From positions 124,001 to 188,000 of the forward strand of contig NZ_CABFVU010000001.1 in NCBI RefSeq assembly GCF_902150045.1: a stretch of DNA of 64,000 bases, written 5' to 3'. The notes beneath the pieces are model-generated. The model saw only the letters and a program-made list of their open reading frames with translations, was not told the DNA's origin and made no database searches. The stretch is from Chitinophaga polysaccharea (GTDB lineage Bacteria; Bacteroidota; Bacteroidia; Chitinophagales; Chitinophagaceae). A program made the translations under genes and the position numbers. Positions within the stretch are counted from its first letter, which is position 1, and every line of letters begins with the position of its first letter. Shown here one piece after another: positions 19,737 to 26,986 of the stretch.

Positions 19737-21152
19737 ATGAAAAGATACTGTATAGCTGCCGCTCTGCTGATCGCCCAATTATATAGCAGCGCCCAGGAGA
19801 AAGACACTATTGCACTGCAGCACGGCGCGCACCGCAGCGGCAACAGGACCGATGCCGCTATGGCCCGGTGGCGTTCCCTCCGGCTTGGCCAGTTCATCCA
19901 CTGGGGATTATATGCCATCCCCGGCGGAGAATGGAATGGGAAAACATACAACGGCGCTGCAGAATGGATCCGCTCGTGGAAAGAAATGCCCCACGCCGAT
20001 TACGATAACCTGTACAAACAGTTTAACCCGGTGAACTATCACCCGGAACAATGGGCACAATATGCAAAAGATATGGGCGCAAAGTATATGATCATCACTA
20101 CCAAACACCATGATGGATTTTGTCTCTGGCCCAGTAAATACACCCGTTACACCATTGCTGCGTCACCTTACAAAAAGGATATCATCGGCCCAATGGTGGA
20201 GGCATATAATAGGAAAGGCATTGATGTATACCTGTACTTTTCTATCATCGACTGGAATCACCCCGACTGGCGCACCTCACTTAAAACGCCGGCCGACAGC
20301 CTCGCTTACGGACGGTTTAAAATATTTGTGAAGAACCAGCTGCGGGAATTACTGACCCAATACCCTACCGTAAAAGGCTTCTGGTTCGACGGCACCTGGG
20401 ACGACTCCTGGAAAAACGACGGCGCCTTCTCTGATGAGCTTGAACAATACCTGCAACAGCTCCACCCTGGGCTCATCATCGGCAGCCGCCTGCGCGCCGA
20501 TGAAAAAGGCGCCCGGCATTTTGATTCCAACAATCACCTGATGGGCGACTATGAACAGGGCTGGGAACGTAAACTGCCGGAGAAATATGCAGACATACAC
20601 GGCAACGACTGGGAAGGTGTAATGACCATCCCCGAAAACCAGTGGGGATACTCTGCAAAATGGACAGGCCACATCAAATCATCGAACGAGCTGATAGAAA
20701 TGCTGGCCAGGTCCACCTCTCTCGGCGGCAACTTCGTGATCAATTTTGGCCCCAAACCCGATGGCACTTTCCGCAGCGAAGAAACCCAACGCATGCAGGA
20801 AACAGGCAACTGGATGAAAGTAAACGGCACTGCCATCTATGAAGGCGGCTACGCAGGTTTTGATAAACAGGACTGGGGATATTATATCCGTAAAGCCGAT
20901 ACAGACAGCGTTTTCATGGTGGTATGCAATGTACCGGTATCCGGCAACCTGCGGGTGAAACTGCCGCTACGCACGGCGCTCCTGAAAGTTTCTCCCCTTG
21001 CGCAACCTTCCGCGGAGCTTACGCCTGAACTGATTGGAAAGAATGAATATTTTATACAAGTAGGGAATGCACCGCGCACAGCGCCGTTCGTCATCCTGCT
21101 GCAAACCCGTACAGGTACAGAAAGCGGGGGATTTGAGAAAGCGCGGACCTGA
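19737..21152 (+). CDS. Alpha-L-fucosidase, GH29
   Basis: A 471 aa enzyme with a signal peptide ending near LLIAQLYSSAQ. The GH29 motifs are LGQFIHWGLYAIPGGEWNGK, MIITTKHHDGFCLWPSKYT and the nucleophile Asp218 in GFWFDGTWDDSW. It releases terminal alpha-L-fucose from glycans, probably in the periplasm. It is the last gene of the operon, ten bases after the GH2 gene. Whether it is type A or the more linkage-specific type B cannot be decided by eye. Confidence 0.93.
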   Translation: MKRYCIAAALLIAQLYSSAQEKDTIALQHGAHRSGNRTDAAMARWRSLRLGQFIHWGLYAIPGGEWNGKTYNGAAEWIRSWKEMPHADYDNLYKQFNPVNYHPEQWAQYAKDMGAKYMIITTKHHDGFCLWPSKYTRYTIAASPYKKDIIGPMVEAYNRKGIDVYLYFSIIDWNHPDWRTSLKTPADSLAYGRFKIFVKNQLRELLTQYPTVKGFWFDGTWDDSWKNDGAFSDELEQYLQQLHPGLIIGSRLRADEKGARHFDSNNHLMGDYEQGWERKLPEKYADIHGNDWEGVMTIPENQWGYSAKWTGHIKSSNELIEMLARSTSLGGNFVINFGPKPDGTFRSEETQRMQETGNWMKVNGTAIYEGGYAGFDKQDWGYYIRKADTDSVFMVVCNVPVSGNLRVKLPLRTALLKVSPLAQPSAELTPELIGKNEYFIQVGNAPRTAPFVILLQTRTGTESGGFEKART

Positions 21153-21239
21153 GCGGGTTTTGCCTGACCCGGGATTATGATGATTTGGCTGATTTGTTTT
21201 TTGGGGATTTTTTGAGAATTTTAAGAAATGGATTTTGGG
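21153..21239 (+). repeat. Dispersed 3'-intergenic repeat, copy A (TGATGATT-type, C-poor)
   Basis: The segment directly after the fucosidase stop reads TTGCCTGACCCGGGATTATG and continues into a C-poor T/G-rich tail. It resembles the sequence at 46169 (TTTGTCTGACTCAGGATTAT and a similar tail), and its first half resembles the palindrome at 40977. No coding capacity is evident. Confidence 0.5.
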
Positions 21240-21343
21240 GGCTGTATCATAACTAACTTAATGGGTGTGAGAATCGCAAATACGAAAATTTTCTCCACCC
21301 GGTACCCGAGTAAAATCGGGTAAAAGTTATTTATGATACAGCC
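21240..21343. mobile_element. MITE-like 104-bp palindromic-end element, copy 1
   Basis: The ends are inverted (GGCTGTATCATAA at the left, complementary to TTATGATACAGCC at the right). An inner hairpin (CCCGAGTAAAATCGGG) lies toward the right. The element is the same length as, and 102/104 identical by eye to, copy 2 at 23593-23696; the differences are T/C in ATGGGYGTGAG and A/T in CGCAWATACG. No transposase is encoded. The end sequence resembles insertion-sequence termini known in Bacteroidota, so a non-autonomous IS derivative is the likeliest identity. Confidence 0.75.
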
Positions 21344-21377
21344 TCCTGATTTTTTGAAGGGTATAGTATATATGATG

Positions 21378-22172
21378 TTATATCGTGGGGATAGTCCCTC
21401 CATCAATAATATACTCCGTACCACTTAAATACCCTGCACGCGGCGATACGAGGAAGCCCACAAGTTCAGCTACTTCTTCCGGTTTTGCCGGGCGGCCCAT
21501 AGGAATACCACCAAGGAATTGCATAAGCTGCTGCAAGGCATCGTTAAAGCTGTTGCCTGCACGATCGGCCATTTCCCGGATCATTTTATCGGCAGCGGAG
21601 GTTTGAATAAAGCCTGGAGAAACGGTAAGCACCCTCACTCCTTTTGGCGCCACTTCGTTGGACAGGCCCTTGCTGTAATTGATCAGTGCGGCCTTTGCTG
21701 CAGCATAGGGCAGCGTGGAATCGTAGAGCGGCATGGTACCCTGAATGGAAGCGATATGAATAATAACACCGGCGCCTTTGGCCAGCATGTAAGGCAAAAG
21801 AAGCCGGTCCAGCCGCACCGGCGCCAGCAGATTGGTTTGTAAAGTGGTTTCCCAGTGATGATCTGTCAACACCGAAAAGCCACCACCGGGGGTTTCAGAA
21901 CCACCCAGGTTATTCACCAGTATATCTGCTCCCCCGTATTGTTCCCCAACTTCGTTGGCTACCGAAGCAATACCTTCCGCCGTACTGAGATCCGCTCCTA
22001 TAAAATGAAATGCAGGATCTGTATCTGCCGGTTTTGTTCTGGCAGTGATGATCACCCTGGCCCCGGCCCTGGCCAGCCGTACTGCAATGGCTTTTCCTGC
22101 TCCTTTTGTTCCGCCTGTTACCAACGCTGTTTTACCTGATAGTTCGTTGTCAAAACTTAATCTTTCTTCCAT
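21378..22172 (-). CDS. SDR family NAD(P)-dependent oxidoreductase
   Basis: A 264 aa short-chain dehydrogenase. The cofactor motif is TGGTKGAGKAIAVRL, the structural motif NNLGGSE, and the catalytic residues are Ser in IIHIASIQGT and Tyr/Lys in LPYAAAKAALINYSKG. The C-terminal SGTEYIIDGGTIPTI is typical of classical SDRs. The substrate is unknown. It diverges from the HxlR regulator across a 122-bp region with a palindromic operator, and is its likely target. Confidence 0.93.
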   Translation of the reverse strand: MEERLSFDNELSGKTALVTGGTKGAGKAIAVRLARAGARVIITARTKPADTDPAFHFIGADLSTAEGIASVANEVGEQYGGADILVNNLGGSETPGGGFSVLTDHHWETTLQTNLLAPVRLDRLLLPYMLAKGAGVIIHIASIQGTMPLYDSTLPYAAAKAALINYSKGLSNEVAPKGVRVLTVSPGFIQTSAADKMIREMADRAGNSFNDALQQLMQFLGGIPMGRPAKPEEVAELVGFLVSPRAGYLSGTEYIIDGGTIPTI

Positions 22173-22237
22173 CTGTTATTGTTTTCAGCAAAATTCTCTC
22201 AATTATCCATGGCGGGCAATAACGGAAAAACGATTCA

Positions 22238-22261
22238 CATAGGGTTAAATTTATCCCTATG
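22238..22261. promoter_or_regulatory. Palindromic operator between SDR and HxlR genes
   Basis: A 24-bp near-perfect palindrome: CATAGGGTTAAA followed by TTTATCCCTATG, with only one mismatched base pair. It is central in the divergent region and upstream of the HxlR -7 box. HxlR proteins are dimeric winged-helix regulators that bind such sites, so autoregulation and control of the SDR gene are likely. Confidence 0.7.
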
Positions 22262-22282
22262 GCTTGTTTAAGAACAATAAAG

Positions 22283-22290
22283 TACTTTTG
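22283..22290 (+). promoter_or_regulatory. Candidate -7 box of the HxlR gene
   Basis: TACTTTTG matches TAnnTTTG exactly but ends only four bases before the ATG at 22295. If used, the transcript would begin at or next to the start codon. No clear TTTG lies at the -33 position. Confidence 0.45.
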
Positions 22291-22294
22291 ATCC

Positions 22295-22648
22295 ATGTAT
22301 GTAAAAAAGCTCCCTGTTACGCTGAATTGCGGTCTTGATCTTGTAGGGGAAGTGCTCTACGGCAAGTGGAAAATACGCCTGTTGTATTTCATCCATAAAG
22401 GGCATAAACGCCCCAGCGAACTACAGCGGCAAATACCTGATGCCACCCGCCGTGTGTTAAATATCCAGCTCAATGAAATGGAAAAACATGGACTGGTATC
22501 AAAGGTGGTGTTCGCACAGGCGCCGCCGAAAGTAGAATATAGTCTTACAACACTGGGCGCCTCTCTTATACCCGTAATAAAGGTATTGGGAGAATGGGCG
22601 GATGAGCATGAAGAAGTGTTGAAAGAAGCGATCCTGCGGGGAAATTAA
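22295..22648 (+). CDS. HxlR family winged-helix transcriptional regulator
   Basis: A 117 aa regulator with the full HxlR domain: GKWKIRLLYFIHKGHKRPSE, IPDATRRVLNIQLNEMEKHG and VEYSLTTLGASLIPVI. The motif starting Cys-Gly-Leu near residue 12 includes the conserved N-terminal cysteine used by some HxlR proteins to sense electrophiles or oxidants. It lies between two oxidoreductase genes and probably controls both. It is 70 bp from the downstream oxidoreductase on the same strand. Confidence 0.93.
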   Translation: MYVKKLPVTLNCGLDLVGEVLYGKWKIRLLYFIHKGHKRPSELQRQIPDATRRVLNIQLNEMEKHGLVSKVVFAQAPPKVEYSLTTLGASLIPVIKVLGEWADEHEEVLKEAILRGN

Positions 22649-22718
22649 CAGCTTCTGATACCTTCAACCCATTCATTATATGCCGTTAACTTTTTCCTAT
22701 CTTCGGAAAAAAAAGGTT

Positions 22719-23567
22719 ATGATAGCATTCTTAGGCATGGGCCTCCTGGGGTCAAATTTCGTAAGGGCGTTGATCAGTAAAGGTGAACAAGTACAGGTAT
22801 GGAACCGTACCGCTTCAAAAGCCGCAGCCCTGGAGGCATACGGCGCTAAGGTATTCCCTGATGCAGCCGCCGCTGTAAAAGGCGCCAGCCGTATTCATCT
22901 TACCCTAAAAGATGATCATACGGTAAATGAAGTACTGGCGGTAGCAGCAGCCGGGCTTACACCCGGTGCTGTGATCATTGATCACACCACTACTTCCGCC
23001 GATGGCGCAGTGGCCAGAACGAAAGAGTGGAAAGAACGTGGTTTTACCTACCTGCACGCTCCCGTGTTCATGGGGCCTGCAAATGCGCTTGACGGCAGTG
23101 GCTATATGCTGGTTTCCGGCGATCAGGCAGTGATCAATACCTGGGAGCCCGCCCTCTCAAAAATGACCGGAAAGGTGATCAATTTTGGCGATATCACCGG
23201 TAAGGCAGCAGGCATGAAACTCATTGGGAACAGCTTCCTGGTAGGGCTCACCGCCGGACTGGCAGATACCCTGTCGCTTGCCAAGGCGCTGGAGATCCCG
23301 CTGAGCGATGTAAGCTCCCTGTTCAGCTCATGGAACCCGGGTGGTGCATTACCTGCCCGTTTACAACGTATGACTTCCGGCAACTACAGCAACCCTTCCT
23401 GGGAGCTGAGCATGGCAAGGAAAGACACCCAGCTGTTTATAGATGCAGCGAATAAAAGCAATGTACCACTCGCCGTATTGCCAGCTATCGCAGCTGAAAT
23501 GGACCGGTGGATCCAAAAGGGACACGGGAATGAAGACTGGACCGTGATAGGTAAGGACAGCATCTGA
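22719..23567 (+). CDS. NAD(P)-binding 3-hydroxyisobutyrate dehydrogenase / imine-reductase-like protein
   Basis: A 282 aa beta-hydroxyacid-dehydrogenase-type protein. The Rossmann motif FLGMGLLGSNFVRALISKG begins at the N-terminus, supporting the ATG at 22719, which has AAAAGG upstream; a start at 22680 adds 13 unrelated residues. The segment VFMGPANALDGSGYMLVSGD and the catalytic lysine region KLIGNSFLVG fit the family. The substrate is unknown. It resembles the truncated protein at 57379 and serves as a full-length comparison for it. Confidence 0.9.
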   Translation: MIAFLGMGLLGSNFVRALISKGEQVQVWNRTASKAAALEAYGAKVFPDAAAAVKGASRIHLTLKDDHTVNEVLAVAAAGLTPGAVIIDHTTTSADGAVARTKEWKERGFTYLHAPVFMGPANALDGSGYMLVSGDQAVINTWEPALSKMTGKVINFGDITGKAAGMKLIGNSFLVGLTAGLADTLSLAKALEIPLSDVSSLFSSWNPGGALPARLQRMTSGNYSNPSWELSMARKDTQLFIDAANKSNVPLAVLPAIAAEMDRWIQKGHGNEDWTVIGKDSI

Positions 23568-23592
23568 ATAAAAATTAATGATAAAAAGAAGA

Positions 23593-23696
23593 GGCTGTAT
23601 CATAACTAACTTAATGGGCGTGAGAATCGCATATACGAAAATTTTCTCCACCCGGTACCCGAGTAAAATCGGGTAAAAGTTATTTATGATACAGCC
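23593..23696. mobile_element. MITE-like 104-bp palindromic-end element, copy 2, with terminator-like flanks
   Basis: Same element and orientation as copy 1 at 21240. Here the palindrome extends into the flanks: AAAAAGAAGA on the left is complementary to TCTTCTTTTT on the right, giving arms of roughly 30 bp with few mismatches and a T-rich end on both strands. It lies between the stops of two convergent genes (23567 and 23719) and so could end transcription from both sides. Confidence 0.75.
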
Positions 23697-23718
23697 TCTT
23701 CTTTTTATGATATGTTTA

Positions 23719-24564
23719 TCAGTCCTCCTTCAACACTACCGTATAACCGGCAGGCACATACGTTTCTGCCGTTGGCGATGTGATCACCTGCAGGTTCATA
23801 CTGCCGGAAGACGGCGGAGTAAGCTTATAATGGATCTCTGCTTCATTTGCTTCCGTGAAAACAATACGGGTTACTTTAAGCGTGTAACCGGAGGTAGGCT
23901 GATTTTCTGCCGTGATCACAATACTGTTCACCTTATCATTCACCGGTGTGGAAGCAAAGCTCACCGGCCCTTTGCCGCTGTGTTCTGCCGCAGCGCTTTT
24001 ATGCGCCTGTATAAACGCGGTTGCATTCTCTACCATTTTTGCAGCTTCCGCTTTGGTAATATAGGCTTTTGGACGATAGTTGCCGTTTTCCAGGGCCACC
24101 ACTTTAAACTTGATCAGCGTTTGCACCGCATTCATTCCTCCGCTTACGAATGAGCTTTCATCTTTGATATTGATGAACATCATATTCACAGGATACTCGC
24201 CTGTGGATTGGATGGCTTCGTACAAGGCGATAGCAAATTGTTCCCGTGTAGCCGGTGATGCGGGATCTACATCGCGCAGCGACTCCACCCCATTAAGTGC
24301 CGCAATAATCAGGGAAGGCGCATAAGGGGCTTTATCGTTCGCCTTTTTAAAATAGTCAGTGGCTTTGGGGGCTTTAATAAAACGGACATTGTCGATGTTC
24401 AAACCAAGTCCTTTTACAATAAGATCAATGCCATTGCCAAAAGAGATCCGTGGTTTGGGCTTTGGAGCTGTCATTTCCGTACCGGCTTTACCGGTGCTGT
24501 GTACATCTCCGGGATGCAGGGTCAGGAAGAATAACGGTAATGCTACTGCCGTATATAGTTTCAT
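23719..24564 (-). CDS. Secreted protein with S-layer-homology-like repeats and a PrcB-like C-terminal domain
   Basis: About 281 aa from the ATG at 24564, with a signal peptide (MKLYTAVALPLFFLTLHPGD). The middle contains two SLH-like units: RDVDPASPATREQFAIALYE, and later VVALENGNYRPKAYITKAEA. The last 90 residues resemble the PrcB_C domain (NSIVITAENQPTSGYTLKVT and a closing VITSP to VVLKED stretch), known from a protease-complex subunit of Treponema. SLH units bind cell-wall polymers in other bacteria. Function here is unknown; surface or periplasmic scaffolding is a guess. Confidence 0.7.
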   Translation of the reverse strand: MKLYTAVALPLFFLTLHPGDVHSTGKAGTEMTAPKPKPRISFGNGIDLIVKGLGLNIDNVRFIKAPKATDYFKKANDKAPYAPSLIIAALNGVESLRDVDPASPATREQFAIALYEAIQSTGEYPVNMMFINIKDESSFVSGGMNAVQTLIKFKVVALENGNYRPKAYITKAEAAKMVENATAFIQAHKSAAAEHSGKGPVSFASTPVNDKVNSIVITAENQPTSGYTLKVTRIVFTEANEAEIHYKLTPPSSGSMNLQVITSPTAETYVPAGYTVVLKED

Positions 24565-24658
24565 AAAACAGGTGTTTAACATACTGCGAAAGTAGGGATT
24601 TGTAACAAGATGACGTGAGCGGGTGCGACATTATTCCTCAACTGTGTAATAACAGCGC

Positions 24659-25264
24659 CTAATAAATGATCCGGAAGGTAAGATTGAGCCGGGGTTGCAG
24701 GGGCCTGGCAGATTTAGGGATACGGTGCTCCCAGTGATGCTGCAGATCCCCTTTCATAATCAGTAAGGAGCCATTACCCAACCTGAGGGAATACTTCTGC
24801 TGATGATCTTTTTTATTCCTGAAGTCAAAGCTCCTCGCCTGCCCCAGGCTCAGGGAAGCGATACTGGGATGTTGTCCCAGCTCCTTTTCATTATCACTGT
24901 GCCAGGCCACCGAATCGTTCCCATCGCGGTAGTAGTTCAGCAACACACTGTTGAAGTTCATGTGGGTAAAGGCTTCCACCTTTTCCCTTAACGCACTCAG
25001 CACAGGCGTCCAGGGATGTGGATTGATCTGTTTCTCCGACAGGTGGTAACTTCTTTTTGCATCCCCGAACCAGGCCGTGAGCCGTGGCGTAAGCAGTACC
25101 TTGTCCTTGATGGTAAGCGTGGTTTGCTTCCAGGGCGCCGTGGCAATCAGTTCATTCATTAATGCCAGCGCAGGGCCCGCCTCCAGGAAATGAGGATAGT
25201 ATTCCAGGAGCTTCTCCGGGAAACGCAGGCTTTCGTTGTCATCAAAAAAACTTAACTGCGACAT
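24659..25264 (-). CDS. AlkB-like 2-oxoglutarate/Fe(II)-dependent dioxygenase
   Basis: A 201 aa protein of the AlkB (2OG-FeII_Oxy_2) family, which removes alkyl lesions from DNA or RNA bases by oxidation. Iron ligands are the His and Asp of WHSDNEKELGQHPSIASLSL and a distal His in GDLQHHWEHRIPKS; the 2OG-binding arginine motif is PRLNLTFR. The length fits short bacterial AlkB homologues (ALKBH2/3-like). It diverges from a Nei-like glycosylase with 54 bp between the starts. Confidence 0.9.
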   Translation of the reverse strand: MSQLSFFDDNESLRFPEKLLEYYPHFLEAGPALALMNELIATAPWKQTTLTIKDKVLLTPRLTAWFGDAKRSYHLSEKQINPHPWTPVLSALREKVEAFTHMNFNSVLLNYYRDGNDSVAWHSDNEKELGQHPSIASLSLGQARSFDFRNKKDHQQKYSLRLGNGSLLIMKGDLQHHWEHRIPKSARPLQPRLNLTFRIIY

Positions 25265-25318
25265 ATATACGGCACATAATTTAGTGAGGTTACCTATAGA
25301 TAAATTTACATCAATTTT

Positions 25319-26053
25319 ATGCCAGAAGGACCTTCGATAGTAATACTGAAAGAAGAAGTGGCCCGCTTTGCCGGGAAAAAGGTGATCAGCGCCTCGGGCA
25401 ACTCAAAAACAATTGATTTCAGCCGGATAACCGGGAAAAAGGTTACCGGCTTCAAAAGCTGGGGCAAACATTTCCTTATCTGCTTCCCTGGTTTTTCGGT
25501 ACGCATTCACTTCCTGATGTTTGGCACCTACCGGGTCAATGAGGCCAAAGATATGCCTGCCCGTTTGCATCTGCAGTTCGCCAACGGGGAACTGAACTTC
25601 TACACTTCTTCCATAAGGGTCATAGAAGAGCCCCTGGATGAGGTGTACGACTGGAGCGCCGATGTACTGAATGAAAACTGGGATGCTTCAAAAGCAATGG
25701 CTAAACTTAAAAAAATCCCGGGCACATTGGTTTGCGATGCCCTGTTGAACCAGGATATTTTTGCCGGTGTAGGAAATATTATTAAGAACGAAGTACTGTT
25801 CCGCATACGCGTACACCCGCAAAGCCTGGTGGGAAAGCTGCCGCTGAAAAAGCGGAAAGAACTGGTACATGAAGCCGTACAGTACAGCTACGACTTCCTC
25901 GAATGGAAAAAAGCATTTGTACTGAAAAAACACTGGCTCGCACATACGAAAAAGATATGCCCGCGTTGTAACATCCCGCTTATTAAAGCCTACCTCGGGA
26001 AAACGAACCGGAGAAGCTTTTTCTGTAATAACTGCCAGATAATTTATGCATAG
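25319..26053 (+). CDS. Fpg/Nei family DNA glycosylase (endonuclease VIII-like)
   Basis: A 244 aa base-excision-repair enzyme. It starts with the catalytic MPEGP, whose Pro2 and Glu3 perform glycosylase and lyase chemistry. The conserved lysine lies in WGKHFLICFPG, the helix-two-turn-helix in LNQDIFAGVGNIIKNEVLFR, and the C-terminal zinc finger has Cys pairs in CPRCNIP and FFCNNCQ. The PEGP start favours Nei over Fpg (MPELP). It shares a bidirectional promoter region with the AlkB-like gene, suggesting a small DNA-damage pair. Confidence 0.92.
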   Translation: MPEGPSIVILKEEVARFAGKKVISASGNSKTIDFSRITGKKVTGFKSWGKHFLICFPGFSVRIHFLMFGTYRVNEAKDMPARLHLQFANGELNFYTSSIRVIEEPLDEVYDWSADVLNENWDASKAMAKLKKIPGTLVCDALLNQDIFAGVGNIIKNEVLFRIRVHPQSLVGKLPLKKRKELVHEAVQYSYDFLEWKKAFVLKKHWLAHTKKICPRCNIPLIKAYLGKTNRRSFFCNNCQIIYA

Positions 26054-26054
26054 G

Positions 26055-26861
26055 CTACTTCACGCCATTCAGCCATTGTAATGCCTTATACACTGCGTTA
26101 TGCAAAATGGTAAGATGTGTTTCCTCCGGTAACGGCTCAAAGTTAACATACATGCCGGGCTTATCTTTCAGCAGCCCGCCCAGCTGCCGTGCAGGCGCTT
26201 CCATTTTCTCTCCTTCCTTTCCTACGGTAACGAATACACTGACATGCACAGCCGGTGAAGCTGCCAATAATTTCCCCGCCTGTTTCAGCAAGGATTCCTG
26301 GTCCCACCAAAGGCTGGGACTAACAATCACATAGTTGTTAAACATGGCTGGCTGCTTAAGCACTATTTCAGAAGCCAGCAATCCACCGAGCGATTGCCCT
26401 ATAAGCGTACTGGTATCGTTGGTATGGAAATGCTGTTGTACATATGGTTTCAGCTCCTTATCCAGGAAGCGGATGAACTTTTCCGAACCACCCGTAGTAG
26501 GAAAATCATCTTTATCTTTTTTCACGGTAGTAGGAAAGGTAAAATCATGCTTCCGGTCTGAGTTGGCAATACCCACCAGGATAGCAGGCGGCTGCTGTTT
26601 GATCATGGTAAGGAACTGTATAATACCGGCAATATGGATAAAGTCTTCGTTTGCCGATCCATCCAGCAGGTATATCACCGGGTAACGGGTGTTCGCGGCG
26701 GCTGTATACCCATCGGGCAGGTATATATTCAAAGTACGGGTTTCATTCAGTATAGAGGAGAAAAACTGTTGTGTTTCGCCTAAAACAAAAGGAGTGGTTT
26801 GTGCCGTGGATGTGTTGATCCCTATCGTTACGATTAACAGGATCGCCAATAGAAGCCGCAT
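26055..26861 (-). CDS. Secreted esterase-D/IroE-type alpha/beta hydrolase
   Basis: About 268 aa from the ATG at 26861, chosen because a GGAAG ribosome site precedes it and the signal peptide (MRLLLAILLIVTIGINTSTA) begins there. The nucleophile elbow is LIGQSLGGLLASE and the conserved strand is YPVIYLLDGSANEDFIH. Relatives hydrolyse carbohydrate esters, enterobactin-type esters or formylglutathione. The putative acid and base lie in the C-terminal third (THLTILH). It is almost end-to-end with the Nei-like gene. Confidence 0.85.
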   Translation of the reverse strand: MRLLLAILLIVTIGINTSTAQTTPFVLGETQQFFSSILNETRTLNIYLPDGYTAAANTRYPVIYLLDGSANEDFIHIAGIIQFLTMIKQQPPAILVGIANSDRKHDFTFPTTVKKDKDDFPTTGGSEKFIRFLDKELKPYVQQHFHTNDTSTLIGQSLGGLLASEIVLKQPAMFNNYVIVSPSLWWDQESLLKQAGKLLAASPAVHVSVFVTVGKEGEKMEAPARQLGGLLKDKPGMYVNFEPLPEETHLTILHNAVYKALQWLNGVK

Positions 26862-26986
26862 CTTTTTCTTCCAAACATAAGGAAATATATGATACATTTT
26901 AAAGAAAGAATGAGTCAATGAAGATAACTACCGGTAGGAAAATAGTAATATATTGTCTGCTCACTTTGCCTCTTTACAGATCATTT

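Noticed and set aside
21221-21424. 67-residue minus-strand ORF across MITE copy 1, and its counterpart at 23361-23651
   Set aside because: Both are readings of the repeat itself (RVEKIFVFAILTPIKLVMIQ) and lack any start signal; not a transposase.
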